Part shown: positions 24,859 to 37,184 of the stretch, piece after piece
Numbering within the stretch: position 1 is the stretch's first letter
Layout: every line of letters begins with the position of its first letter
Assembly: GCF_023278565.1 (NCBI RefSeq)
Contig: NC_064675.1
Coordinates: 1,054,001 to 1,118,000, forward strand
Reading direction: 5' to 3'
DNA from: Colletotrichum lupini
Lineage: Eukaryota > Ascomycota > Sordariomycetes > Glomerellales > Glomerellaceae
Length of the DNA: 64,000 bases
Notes under the pieces: generated by a model
The model's database searches: none
What the model saw: only the letters and a program-made list of their open reading frames with translations
Told to the model about the DNA's origin: nothing
Position numbers and translations under genes: made by a program

Positions 24859-27800
24859 CTAATTAGTAGTTAAATTATATATATATTTCTACTATAGGTT
24901 AGTAAGGATATAATTATAAAAGAAATAGCCTCGACCTACTTCGCTAGCTATTCCGACTTATTAACTTAGTTCTGTCTATTTAACTAATAATAAGTAGCCC
25001 AGTTTATATTACCTTAGCTCTCTGTTATTATTACTAATTAATAACTAATTAATTAGTTACGGGCCGTTAAAAGCGCGCTTTATTATATATAATCTCTTTT
25101 ACTAAGACTACTATTATAAAAGGATTAACTACTTTATTATTATTATTAACCTCGCCTCTATTATTAATATTATCTTTACTAGCCTTATTACTATTACTAA
25201 CTTCCCTTTAATTAAACTACTCGCAAAGGAATTTATTTTAAATATATTATAACTAAGCGCTATTCTAAATTAGTAATAAGTAAGAGGAGATTAATTACTA
25301 AGAGATTAATTTAATAATCGCTAGCGTATTAGTACTTAGTAATAATAAGACCTTTAGAATTATAAATACGTTAATAATAAATCTCTTATTAATAACGAAG
25401 TATTCCGAGATACTAAGGAAAGGAAAAGATTTTAATAATAGTAGTAATAAGGATCTATTTTATATTATTAATAAATCTACCTCTTTTTAACTTAATAAAA
25501 GCTCTAAAACTAAATTAGTAAAAGAAGGTATAAGAAGTATTAAAAAGAATTGCTAATTAGTAACTAATAGAATCCTCTATTTATTACTAAAAGTATGGTT
25601 ATAAAAGGCCTTTTTTCCCTTTTTATAACCTTTTACTAACCTTAATAACTTTCTATTTATATACCTCGTTAAAAGAATAGAATTTTTTAATTAATAATAA
25701 TAGCCCGCTCACCGCTATTAAAACGATCGCTATAACTAACCTATTACTCTTTTTAACTTAGCTAACGTTATATTATAATTATAATACGACGATTATATCT
25801 TATAATAATCTTTTACTATATAACTTACTTTATAAATATACTATAATAACCGCCGGCCCTAATAGTAAATAAAAAAGGTCTAATAATTAGTTAATATTAC
25901 CTCCGGCCTACTTATACTCTTAAATTATAAAATTATATTTAATTCTAATTTATTAGTAAGACTACGTTAACCTAACTTAATAGGGCTTATTTAATATTAT
26001 ACCCGCCCTTATAAACGATAAAAAGCTAAATACTTTTATCCTCTATATAATAAAATATTACTATTAAGACGGCCTAACGGGCGAGGAGCTATAAAAGGAC
26101 TTTAAAACCGACTTCTAAAGCTAAGAAGTAGGGGACTTCTTAAAAATAAAAAGTATAATTCTTAAGAAATTAAGAGACTTCTTTATAAATAATAATATTA
26201 ATCTAATAATTAAAAATCGTAATTAAATAGTAAAAAAGATCGCTAGCGCCCTTAATACTTAATACTTCCCTACTTAGACTTTTAAAGAGATCGTAGCTTA
26301 TTATAACCGTACTAAATACTTTAATATATTATATTACGATCCTTACTTCCTTTACTTACTACTCTTATAGTTAGTAAATACTAATAATCTTATTTAATAA
26401 GCTAGAGAAATAGTAAAGGAATCTATATAACCCTAACTTATTTAATCTTAGTAATTAAGATTCTAACCTTAACCTCGCTATTAACTAACCGACCTACCGC
26501 CTCTTTAAAAAGAAGAGGAAAAAGAACTAGAGAATAAAGTTTTTATTACCTAATAGCAAGATCTACCCCGTTAAATACTATACTTTAATATAAAAACTAA
26601 AAACGATATTATACTTAATACCTACTAATTAATTAACCTTACTAAGCTCTACGATAATAAGAATAAGTATAATAGCGAGAAGTACGATATTTTTAATAAA
26701 AAGCTTCGGATTTTTAAAGTACTATATTAATAAGTAGGAATTAATAAACGATACTATTCTAGTACTTTCCTAAATATACTTAAGGGAAGGGTATTAACCT
26801 TCTATTTTAACTAACTTAATAATACTTCTAACCCGCTTAGTTTTGATATAATATACTAGAGGACTTAGGAATACTTCGAGCCGCTTATAAGCTATTAAAA
26901 CTACCTTACTAAGCTCTATAACCTCTATTAGTACTTTATAATTCGCAAAAACCTAAGTAAGTCGAACTAATAAATTCTATAAGTACTAATTAACCGTATT
27001 ATAATCCTTTACGAAGCGCTAGCTACTTAAGGATCTATTTTTAATATAAGTAACTAACTCCTCTCTTACGTAAGTAGTATACTAAAATATAAACTTACTA
27101 TACTTAACCCGGTACTTATATTTACTAATATTTACTACTAGCTTAGCACTTTAATTAATACTATAAAAAGAGAGCGTAACTATAGTAAGTAATAGTAATA
27201 TTTCTAAAATAGTACTTATAATAAAGAGGTCCCCGCTACTTACTAAACCGACTGTACTTATAGTAGCTCTAATAAAGGGACCCGATTTAATAAAGGGAAT
27301 TAACGTAGCTACGGCACTATTAATAAAAAGTATTTCGTTTATTATAAAACCGGCTATTAGTTAACTAAGTACTTAGAAAAAGAGCGACGTTAGGTATATA
27401 GGAAGTATAAAAATAATAAAAAAAGAAATAAGAGATCTATACTAAGCTTATACTTATAGTTCCTCGCTTTTTATAAGGGAACCGCCCCTATTAACGATAA
27501 TAATAATAATATTATAATCTAATACTTTAATAACCTCGACTTTAACTATAAGGATAACTACGAAAACGAAGTCTAGATCTTAATAACATACCTTACGACT
27601 ACCGCTAATAATAGAACCCTTATAAATATCCTCGTTACCTAGGTAATAGAGCATAGCCTTATTAATACTACTTCTATTAACGAGTTAACTAAGCTTATAG
27701 AACTAGCGACCTCCTTTTTATTAAATAAGAGGTACTTATTAAAGGATTTTTAAAGTATTATACTTAATACTAACGCTACGGAATTTTTAATTACGGGCTA

Positions 27801-30800
27801 TCCTTAACTCCTTATATTATAATAATAACGACTTAAAGTTACTCTTAATACCTCTAGAGCCGGTAAGGTAAGTATTCGATTTAGTAATAATAAACCTATA
27901 AGGTTATTAAGATCTACGGTCGTTAATACCCTATTTAGTAATATTACTTTTTACGTCTTACTAATTAATACTCCTTTCTTATACTACCTAAGGGATATAA
28001 ATAAACTAAGAGTATACTTTAATAATATTAATAACTTACTAATTAAAAGAGATATTATAATACTTATCATTCGTAAATAGGGACACCCTTAGCTTCTACT
28101 CTTCGATAATAAAAAAGCTATTATTAACTACTTAATAAAGGGCGAATTGCGCCGCTTATATCGGCGCTTTAGCTACCTTTTAGTTCCTCGTCTCTTAAAA
28201 CTACTTTAGTAATTTAATAATAATATAAAGATCGTAGCCCTTAAGAAGCTTATAAAGATCTACTAATAATACTAACTTAACGCTACTACCCCTAGCTAAT
28301 TTAAATTCACCCTACGAAATAATTATAATTTTAATTATAAAGTTATAATTAACGTAATATACTTAATAAATTATAAGGGCACTAACTAACTAGTACTTTA
28401 CGTCGTTAATATTACTATGTCTTTTTAAATAATAAGGTTCCTTACGGGTATAACTATAAAATATATATAAGAGGCTCTTTAGTTATATTAAATTAACGTC
28501 TATCTCGGTCCGCCGGACTAGATTATTATAGATATTAATAAGAACTTTAGCGCCGTAGAGTTTAAATCTTTTACTAAATTTATATTTATTAAAGTTAAAG
28601 AAGTACCCGTCGAAGCTTATAATAGTATCGGTAAGGTTAAGAAATACTACGTAGTACTTAAAAAGGCATACGATATTATTTAAAATAAGTACCTATCGAT
28701 AAGCGCAAAGGCTATACTTTAGGCTATAATTAAGGTAATTAACGATATAGTTAGCCTAAATAGCCTCGTTCTTATACTCCTTATTTTTAAAACTTTTCTG
28801 CGCATTTCTAATAAATCTCTACTATTACTAAATATTACTTAATATATAAAAGTAATTAAAAAAGTAATAAGAGAAGTCCGTAGACTTTATATTAATAAAT
28901 AAGTAAGCGAGGTACTAGCTACTTAAAACGGACTAAATATCTCTTATACTATTAATCTACTACTATAGTTAAATATTAAAGTCTAATAAGAAAGTAAGGG
29001 ATAAAAAGGCCTATTTAAGCTTATTTTAATAAATAGTACTACTTACGTAATAGAATTACCTCACGGCCTAATAAGCTTCTGGGCTATTATAATTAAACCC
29101 TAGTACTTAGAGGAGGTCGACCCCGAGCTGCCGGCTATAATTATAAAATATATTAACCACTTACTAATCCCTGTAGTTAACTAGCTAACTAATAATAGCG
29201 CTATTATAAAAAAAGTCCTTAATAAGATCGTTATTATAATTAACGACGACTCTTTATTATAAAATAAGAGGACTAAAAGAATATTAATATAATATAGCTA
29301 TAGTAATACTTTTATAACTACGACCTATTTTATATTTAAAAAAGAAATAAATCTTAAGCTAGCTACTAAGCTCCGTAATAAGGGTATTATTACTACTTTA
29401 AGAGCACTTTTTATAAAATCTATTAATAAAGAGCTTTTAGGACTAGTAAAGAGAGGGGTAATTAAATTTATCTAACTTAGCCCTAAACATAGGGATATAA
29501 AAATATTTAAGTCTCGATTCGTTAACGAGATTAAGAACCTAGGACTTAACTTTATTAAAAAGTCTTATTTAGTTATATAAGGGTATAATAACGAGAGAAA
29601 AAAAGAGATCTTTACGTAGTTATTAATAATTTAAAAAACTAATTAATATTTAATCCTTACCCTAGCCCCGACCCTAATCCGGAAAGGCTACGTCGTTTAG
29701 TTATAAAATATTATTTAAATATATATATAATCGAGCTAACCTCTTTATTATAAGGTTTTTATTTAATTACTAGCTCGGATCTATTATCTATACCCTAAGG
29801 GTACTATTTTATATATTATATAACTACTATATAGTCTCATAAAATCTAATACTTATTAATAAGTAATATATAATAAGTATTATTTAAAAATACTCTAAAT
29901 AATAATATTTACGTTCGATCTATACTTACTAATCTTAATAAGAAAAAGCGGATTATTTAGTATTATTAATATATAAACCGATAATATTATTAAATTATTA
30001 AATAAGATTTTTAGCTAAAAAAAAGAAACTAAGCTTAAGTGCGCTAAGTTACTAACTAAACTAAAGTAATAACTATCGGTTAACGAGCTGCTTATTTTTA
30101 ATAGCGGGATTATTTTATTAAAAAGTATTAATATAGTACTTAAATAAAAGAACTAAGGGAAGAAGCTTAAGTAAGTTAACCCCTTAGTATTAGATACTAA
30201 ATAATAATTCGTTAAGTAACGAGCTTAAAGTACTTATATCGTATTAATTTATTAACTAAAAATAGCTTTTAATACGTCGTTTATTACTTAATACTAAATA
30301 AATTTATTATTTATTAACTATACTATACTAAACTATCGTATTAAATAATAAATAAATTACTTAGACCGAGGGCTTATATTCGTACTATTAGATCTAACTA
30401 TAGCTAAACTCTTCGTTTTTATAAATAGGTTATTTACGAATAACGCTAATTATACCTTATAACTAGGTTATATTATTATCCTTATAAATAAAAAATAAAC
30501 TAACGAGAGCTTTACGATTAATAATAATATTATTTACTATAGCTTTACGAAGAGTAAAAGGATTACCCGGAGCGTATTAATATTAAAGGTCTACGGAATA
30601 GTTATAAGCGTTAACGTCGCTTATACTATCTTAACTACCCTAGACCTTATTACTAAATAACTTAACGTTTTAAAAATCCTTATTATAATTTATATAGATT
30701 TATACTTACTATATAAATACCTCGTTAAACTAGGTATTATAAAAAAAAAGCGCCTTATAATAAATATTATAGTACTTAGGTAATTATATAAACGCCGCGA

Positions 30801-31319
30801 GCTCTATAAGATCCGTTAAATTAATAATAACAATAACCTAATTAACAGGTTTATAAAGAGCATACCGAATAAGTCCCTCGAACGATTCGTTAGCGAAGGA
30901 ATTATTATAGTTAAGATAAAAGGATAGGTAATACGTAATTAAAATAGTAGTATACTATAAGTAATAAGTCGTTTAGTAAACGTATATACCTCTCGGGCTT
31001 CGGCTTAAAAAGAAACGCACGTATTTAGGGCATAGTTAAACTAATAAAAAGCTCTTTTTTAACTACGCTAAATTTAATAATTTCCGAGGAGTTTAAGTAT
31101 ATAAATTATATATATTAAAAGATTAGGAAGTAATTAAAAAGAGGGGATACTAAAATTTCTATATAAATAATAATAATAAAAGCTATATTAAAATTTTAAT
31201 ATATAGCTTTAAGTACTTCTAAATAGGGGATTAACTATAGATTTTATTATTAGTTCTTATTAGCGGGGGACCTAGCCCCTATTCTAGCCTTTTCTACTAT
31301 AAAAATAGAAGATTACTAA

Positions 31320-31544
31320 TATTAAATTACGAGGTAGAAAAGGGGCCCTATTAGGTAGTTAAGTAGGGGTAGTAAGTAGGCAGTCTAGGCCCGTGTAAAC
31401 GGACCCTTCTACCTACCTATACCCACTAAGGGACCGCGGGCTCTGCCCACGATCTTCCCCTCCTATACACGCGCAATAGACCTATACTGACCTATTAACC
31501 TAGTCGCGACCAAAAGGTCTGACCTGCCTACGTGTATACTAACA
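31320..31544 (+). repeat. 3' LTR of the copia element
   Basis: 225 bp, beginning TATTAA (TGTTGG after three G-to-A changes) and ending CTAACA. Here the inner (left) part carries the G-to-A and C-to-T changes and the outer (right) part is clean, the mirror image of the 5' LTR. It is followed by AGAGC at 31545-31549. Confidence 0.93.
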
Positions 31545-32527
31545 AGAGCCCAGATGTCAAGGAATCTAAGCAAGGAAATTGCCTCCATTTCACGAAAAAG
31601 GGCCGCGATATAAGTAGACAGATGAAGTTCTGAAGCTTTAATTCCAGTCAGCGACAGGGAGGGCGGCCATCTAAATACGGTTAGTTCCCGGATGTGTATG
31701 CACTCTGCTTATGTTTCAGCCGTGTAGTCCGATGCACCTTGCTTATGACTTTTGAGTCAAAAAATGGACCAGTCGCCTTACACCTTTCTACTAAGGCAAG
31801 TTTCGAATACTCTAGACCTCGAGGCCCTCATACTTTGAGCCAATCCCACGGACTGCACTCTGCTTATGGCTTTTGATCACAATGCTTAAGTCCGAACCTT
31901 GCCTTTGCCCGACTACAACTATCTCCTCCTTATTCCATGGTTATCCTAGATGCCTAGTGGACACGGAAACGTGTGATGCGTGGCTTGAGGACCAAATTCG
32001 ACAACATCGCAGAGTACTCATCTGCATTCTTACCCGCGTGGAAGAAGCCGACGGTCTTTAAATGCTAGAAATCTGCATTTAGTTACCATCGGTGACACGC
32101 AAATTAGCTTCGGTTTCGGTATCAATGACTCCGCCTTGGGACAAAAGGTCGTGACCAACGAGAACGACCGTCAGCAATGTTTTCGGACCTAAACGGATAG
32201 AGGGCTTTGGACGCTGATCTGACTTGCCTTAACCTCCGGAAGTACGCCAAACTCATGGCTGCTTCGTTCAGGTGCATGATGCATCCGTGGATCAGGCCGG
32301 GTTTGGTGTACTAGGCGAGGAAGCTTTCCTCGTTGAATCTTCCTTGTGATGACCTTATTTGTCTACCCACCAGTGTGATGAAGCCAGGAGACGGAAGACT
32401 ACTTATCGCATCTGATTCTCACCCAAGCAACCGTCTTTCGTTGCCTTCTTCACCCTCATCTTTACACACATTCAAATCTCAAGCAAAGCATCTCACTCCT
32501 AATTATAGGAAAACATCTTCTGCGACA
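31545..32527. other. Intergenic, no gene seen
   Basis: About 1 kb of ordinary composition between the retrotransposon and the broken hydrolase. Short frames only; the right end should be the old promoter of that gene. Confidence 0.5.
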
Positions 32528-33469
32528 ATGTCCACCCCGGCCAGGGATACATTCACTTCTCGCAGCTACAAGCTTGCAGGCCACTTCTACACTCCTGTTA
32601 TCGATTCTCCCGCTCTTTCTGGAGCAGCTGTCGTCATTGCCCACCCTTGGACCTCAGTCAAAGAACACTCCCCTACCCACTACGCTCGTGTCCTTTCTCA
32701 GGCCGGCTTCTATAGCCTCGCCTTTGACGCGGTCTACCAAGGAGAATCCGAAGGAGAGCCCCGCTAGCTCGAAGACCCCGGTCAGAGGGTTGAGGATATC
32801 AAGTCGGCGGTCACGTACCTCTTTAGCCGCGATGAAAACGACTCTGAGAAAATCGGCGTTCTAGGAATCTGCGCACCAGGCGGTTACTTCTCCTTCGCAG
32901 CACAAACCGATCTCCAGACCAAGGCTGTCGCAATCTCTGCCGGCGTTTGCTCGGGCACAATGGCGCGCCGCGGTCTCGACAAGGACGGGTCCAACCTTGA
33001 TATCCTCCGCACCCAGCTCGAGGCCGCTGCGAGAGACCGCAATAGCGACGTTACGGGAGAGAAGGTTGACATTATCCACATTTTACCCGATGAGTTCGAC
33101 CCGGCCACCGCCCCTACCGAAATGCCCGAGTCTTTCCGCGACCTGGCTTCGTACTAATACTGCACTAGCAGGGCCACAGCGACTCACCCTCGAGTCCCCA
33201 ACCTTTGCTTGCCGCGAAGCTGGGACATCATGGGCAATTTTGACGCCTTTGCCTGGAATCAGCTGATCAGTCCAAGGCCGTTCTTGGCAATTACTGGCAC
33301 CAAAGCTGCTTCGAAGTGGTATAGCGGGGATACTGTTGCCAAGGCCAAGGAGCCGAAGGAGCCGCTCGTTGTTGATGGACTTACCCATGCCGACTTGTAT
33401 GACAATGTGGAGGTTGCCGGCCCTAAGCTCAATGAGTTCTTCGGCAAGTATCTTGTCCAAGGTAGATGA
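32528..33469 (+). pseudogene. Alpha/beta hydrolase (dienelactone hydrolase-like), two nonsense codons
   Basis: One uninterrupted frame of 314 codons runs from ATG at 32528 to TGA at 33467-33469, except for TAG at codon 80 (32765-32767, after GESEGEPR) and TAA at codon 210 (33155-33157, after FRDLASY). Family features are AVVIAHPWTSVKEH near the start, FDAVYQGES, the nucleophile region GVLGICAPGGY and the C-terminal THADLYD with the expected catalytic His. It belongs to the fungal alpha/beta hydrolases near dienelactone hydrolase and polyketide-cluster hydrolases. TAG and TAA can both arise from CAG and CAA by CpA-to-TpA change. Around the second stop TAC is repeated (TACTAATAC), so a small insertion is an alternative. 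With two stops and no fitting introns, a non-functional copy is the best reading. Confidence 0.82.
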
Positions 33470-33897
33470 TCGTTGACTCAGTGCTGTTGACGACTAGAAA
33501 TATAACTTATACGTAGGCTCGATGCGCTTCGGCCTTGACAGTTGAGCTTGACACACAAACGATCAGCCAGTCAACAGGAACCTCAAAATCTGATATTTAC
33601 GACTGTAAATGGATTCAAGTTACTCAAGATTCTCATCTTCAAAACAAATCTTCATTGAATGAGCACTTTTGAGTCCATAGACAATGGCTAGTCATCATCG
33701 CATGCTATTTACCAGCTTGCGGCGACCACCTTTGAGGCTCTGTGTCTTGTCTCCTGAAGCTCCATTGTTGCCACATGCTCTGTCACTTGATGAGGTGGTA
33801 TCAAATTTCAACGCTTTCAAATGCTGAACGCTCCTGTATCGCCATGCAATCGTGCTGTAATCCCCCCGTCATGATATTCTTCCACATTTTCAACATC
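33470..33897. other. Convergent 3' region, no gene
   Basis: Between the 3' ends of the hydrolase pseudogene and the small cysteine-rich gene. No supported frame. Confidence 0.5.
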
Positions 33898-34183
33898 CTA
33901 AGCAGCATCGCACGAGAGGGAGCCGCTGCCCAAGTCATTGCAGGAACCACTGCGCTTTTGGCCCTATAGAGTGCGCACAGGTTAGTCAGAAGTTCCTGGG
34001 AACAGGGGATAGTTCTTCCTGCGATGGACATACATTGCAGGTCGCTGTGCAGGCGTCGCCACGGTTGTTGCATGCTGTCTCGGTGTAAGTGCAGCAGTTG
34101 ATGCTTGGGTTGCACTTCTGGGGCTCGGGCAGAGCGACTGCAAGGGCAGTGGTAGCGAGCGCGACGAGAACGAAGAAACGCAT
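33898..34183 (-). CDS. Small secreted cysteine-rich protein (8 Cys)
   Basis: Two exons, 34183-34034 and 33963-33898, joined across a 70-bp intron (GTATGT, branch-like CTGACTAACC, acceptor CTATAG, phase 0), encode 71 residues. The signal peptide is MRFFVLVALATTALAVA. The mature part of about 54 residues has eight cysteines, including a CC pair, in the spacing C-x5-CC-x6-C-x6-C-x3-C-x8-C-x9-C. Without splicing the frame would end after 65 residues with only seven Cys; the spliced form restores an even number. Such proteins are usually extracellular, disulfide-bonded and act as effectors, antimicrobial peptides or surface proteins. The even count and CC pair recall hydrophobins, but length and spacing do not match them. 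Function unknown. Confidence 0.75.
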
Positions 34184-35639
34184 TTTGACGTGTGTGTAGG
34201 AACGTTATGGAGGAAAGTCGAGATCAGTCGATGGATGGCGTGTGTGCATAGCTGGTGGAGGTGGTCGAGAAGAACTGGAGTTTCGCCATTTATAGGTATT
34301 CATTGGATTCCTGCAGGGCTATAAATAACGAGTATACTAAGAGATCCGCATTCTGTTATCAAGATTCGAGAAGAACTCTCTTTGATAGATTGTTAGAGAT
34401 ATTGAGTCAGTTACCCTGCAGGTGCTCCAGTTACTTGACGGCCTCTATGTGGGATGCTGTCGTTAATTAATTCGGGACCACTTGAAACAATCAAAACGTC
34501 GGTCTCAATATTGGCACATATACAACTGGTTCTGGTCATACGGCCAAGCCGGAGTTGTCCATAATCATGAATTCCGTCGACGGAGAGACCGGAAAGCTTT
34601 CAGTTCACCTCAAGTTACCTTAGGTACTAGTAGGCGATTAAAGAGCGAAGACCACTCCCTTTGTGTGCCTTACACGTTGGGAATTGCATAAAGTCGCAAA
34701 GACTACAGTCACTCCCTGGATGACAGACGTGGTTTCATATGCGAAGCCGGGTGGCTTCACACCACATGATTGGCTTTTCTACCCAATAGCAATGATATCT
34801 GCGATCGGACTTGAGGTCATAGAGGACTTTCTATCGCGAATGCGATAACATGGTGCCGGTAATATAAGGTTCTAAGAAACTCTAACATATTTTCCGATGA
34901 GTTAATCCAGCAACTGATAGATTATCCGCGGAACGCACGCGTATCTTGTTCCCTGGGTTGTAATCATTCCGGGATGAGGGTGCCGTCTTCAAAGCTTGAT
35001 GCGTCCGAGTTATGAGTGAAGTGTCTACAAGATAAGGAGGTGCAATATACTCCAAAGCCCTTGAGAATTGAGTTAGTCTGAGGCTCGATTAAGTAGTCCC
35101 CTGATACCATTTCCTTTGACATCATGAGAGGTCTTGACTTATTGAGAAGGTGGACGAAGGGATGGAAGACAACTGGCAGATGCTGACGTAACCACACCGC
35201 GAACAGCGCAAATTCGTCCCTTGGACCCCTATTTAAGGTTTCATCCTTTTTTTTTGAGCTGATCACGGGCACGTGGCGGGTCTGATCGGGTGCTTTGGCG
35301 AATCGCAAGCGCCAATTAAGCGAGATGAGATGGGCATCTCGTGCCTGGAATCCCGGGGGAAGGATCGGATGGATGCACCTGAGTCTTGGGGTTGCGCGCG
35401 CCCAACGTTCGCGATCCGAATCCCCCATCTTCTCTCTTTTCTTTGCAACCCACACCACACCACCACAACACCATCGGCGCAAGCTGCAGATCATCGATGA
35501 CCTCACTCCTTTGAGTCGCATATCGGCCGCATTTGCGGCTGGCCACAATCATTATTGCTACATTACTACATACCAAAGTCACTCGTTAGTTTGGAGAGGG
35601 GCGTCCGTTAGGACCCCTCCCCACCCACTCTCTTTAACA
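34184..35639. other. Intergenic, no gene recognised
   Basis: It contains the upstream regions of two divergent genes, the cysteine-rich protein and the GPI-anchored protein. Frames on both strands at 34964-35582 show no domain. A T-rich tract near 35250 and CACACC/CACCAC repeats near 35450-35475 lie upstream of the start at 35640. Confidence 0.45.
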
Positions 35640-36473
35640 ATGCGTAGCACCGCTCTTTCATCGCTGTCGCAACTATTCCTTTTGCTGATCATATCTTCGC
35701 CGAACCATGTCGTCGCCGTCGGCACCGTCTGGGCAACGCCCCACGATAGCTACTCCTCCTCAGTAGGCGTCCTCGGCTGCAAGATCAATACCGATCGCGT
35801 CGCCTACTGGCCCGGCTCCGTAGACTGCACCAACCTCTGCATCTCCCTCACCTACGACGACGGCTCCTCCGACGGCAAGCGCACCGTGAAACTCCTCCGA
35901 ATTGACCAGTCCCAGGGCGCCTACGACGTCAGCTACGATGCCTGGAACTACCTGTACACGGGTAAATCCGCCAAGAAGGCGCCTGTCGCAGGCGGGCCGC
36001 TGGCCATGACATACAAGGAGCTGCCGGCGGACGACTGCAAGGAGCTCCTCAAGACCAAAAACAAGAAGCTGCCGCTCAGCGCGTCCAACAGCATGAACTT
36101 CCTCGCCAGCTGCCTCGACCAGCCGGACAGCTGGGTGGCTAAGAACTTTGGGCTGTACAATACACTGGATTCGGTCTGCGCATGGGGATACGACGAGGAG
36201 TGCGAGCTGGATTGGCCTGCGGCGAATCAGCCCACGTGCAAGCACTCGCTCGGAATGCCGGTGGAGCTGAAAGATGCGCCAGTGTATAACGTGCAGTATC
36301 CCACAGGGGAGGTTGTCGTCGCGTCCACGGGGGAGAAGGTGTCGAGTCCCGGGGATAGTACCAGCCTTGCGGCGCCATCGCCGACACAGAACGGGGCCCC
36401 GAGCAGGGGCATGTTGACATTGTTGATGGCTGGCTCACTAGTATGGACGTGCCTCATGATAGGTTCATGCTAA
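35640..36473 (+). CDS. Secreted, GPI-anchored cell-surface protein (conserved fungal family)
   Basis: A single exon of 277 residues. The frame is open further upstream to 35295, but the ATG at 35640 gives a signal peptide (MRSTALSSLSQLFLLLII) and follows a good context, so I start there. The mature protein begins GTVWATPHDSYSSSVGVLGC and has conserved blocks with paired cysteines, DQSQGAYDVSYDAWNYL and SASNSMNFLASC. The C-terminus is Ser/Thr-rich and ends in a hydrophobic tail (GMLTLLMAGSLVWTCLMIGSC), as in GPI-anchor signals. I recognise it as a conserved ascomycete secreted family, perhaps with a double-psi beta-barrel fold, whose function is not established. Likely location is the plasma membrane or wall. 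Confidence 0.85.
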   Translation: MRSTALSSLSQLFLLLIISSPNHVVAVGTVWATPHDSYSSSVGVLGCKINTDRVAYWPGSVDCTNLCISLTYDDGSSDGKRTVKLLRIDQSQGAYDVSYDAWNYLYTGKSAKKAPVAGGPLAMTYKELPADDCKELLKTKNKKLPLSASNSMNFLASCLDQPDSWVAKNFGLYNTLDSVCAWGYDEECELDWPAANQPTCKHSLGMPVELKDAPVYNVQYPTGEVVVASTGEKVSSPGDSTSLAAPSPTQNGAPSRGMLTLLMAGSLVWTCLMIGSC

Positions 36474-37184
36474 CGTTGATGAAAAGGGCCAGGAAATGCT
36501 GTTCATATACCACACGAGATACCATGTAATACCCCCCCATGTCTTACGACAATAATGTCAAATACCACCACCTTACCTTATTCTACTTCACCTTATCCCC
36601 GCATGTCACCAATCTCAGCAGGGTCCAGTGGGAATGCGCACGGGACCACCCGCATCGTTAAAGATTGACCGTTGAGCCTCGCCCGAGACAGCTGTCTCTA
36701 GGGAAATTAAGAGCATTTCTTTTGCCGCTGTGGGAAATTGCCGATGTCTTGCTCTGAGGATCCTGAGAAGGTATTTTCTTGTCTAATGCATCATATCATC
36801 GATCATTCGTTCCCATCAAGGAACTGGCTGAACCGTGGTAGCCCACACAAACTGGGTATCGTCGAAACGATCTCGGCGATGCTACAATATATCGAGTTAT
36901 GGCGTATGCATGGATGGCTCAAAAGCCTCAGCAGAGCTGAGGTGTCTCTTAAATCTATTCTCGGCCCCTCAAGGCCTGTTTTTGTCTATCGTCTAATGAT
37001 CCCAGTTTTTTCTCTTGCTTTATTCAGAATTCGCTTGCGCCATGTATGCAACGAAATGGAAGTAATGCTGACATGCTCATGTAAGAGCCACACCGGGAAG
37101 AATTACGCTCCTCCTCTAGAGGCCTTCGACTTCTCCCACGTGTCGGAAATGCCGGTGCCATGACGACAACAAGGAGCAGACCTC
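36474..37184. other. Convergent 3' region, no gene recognised
   Basis: A 0.7-kb interval between two convergent genes. A 141-codon frame at 36738-37163 has no recognisable domain and is probably chance. Confidence 0.45.

Larger units (their letters stand above)
24634..31544 (+). mobile_element. Complete Ty1/copia LTR retrotransposon, RIPed
   Basis: A 6,911-bp element with two 225-bp LTRs, TG...CA ends and a 5-bp target duplication. The 6.46-kb interior is saturated with RIP-type mutations and has no long frame, but + strand translation still shows copia domains in order. Around 28600-28800 there is the end of integrase (AYNSIGKVKKYYVVLKKAYDII and the following NDxxxxNSLV stretch). At 30400-30520 the RNase H region begins (LFVFIN.LFTNN, LGYIIIL), continuing to 30920 with KSKRITRSVL and LYLLYKYLVKLG. 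Gag and protease are not recognisable. It is certainly immobile. Neighbouring flanks are not RIPed. Confidence 0.92.

Noticed and set aside
33100..33200. An intron that would remove the TAA at 33155 in the hydrolase
   Set aside because: TACTAAT and CACTAG resemble a branch site and acceptor, but there is no suitable GT donor upstream and removal would delete conserved sequence.
35295..35639. N-terminal extension of the GPI-anchored protein
   Set aside because: The frame is open, but the extension would bury the signal peptide that starts at 35640.
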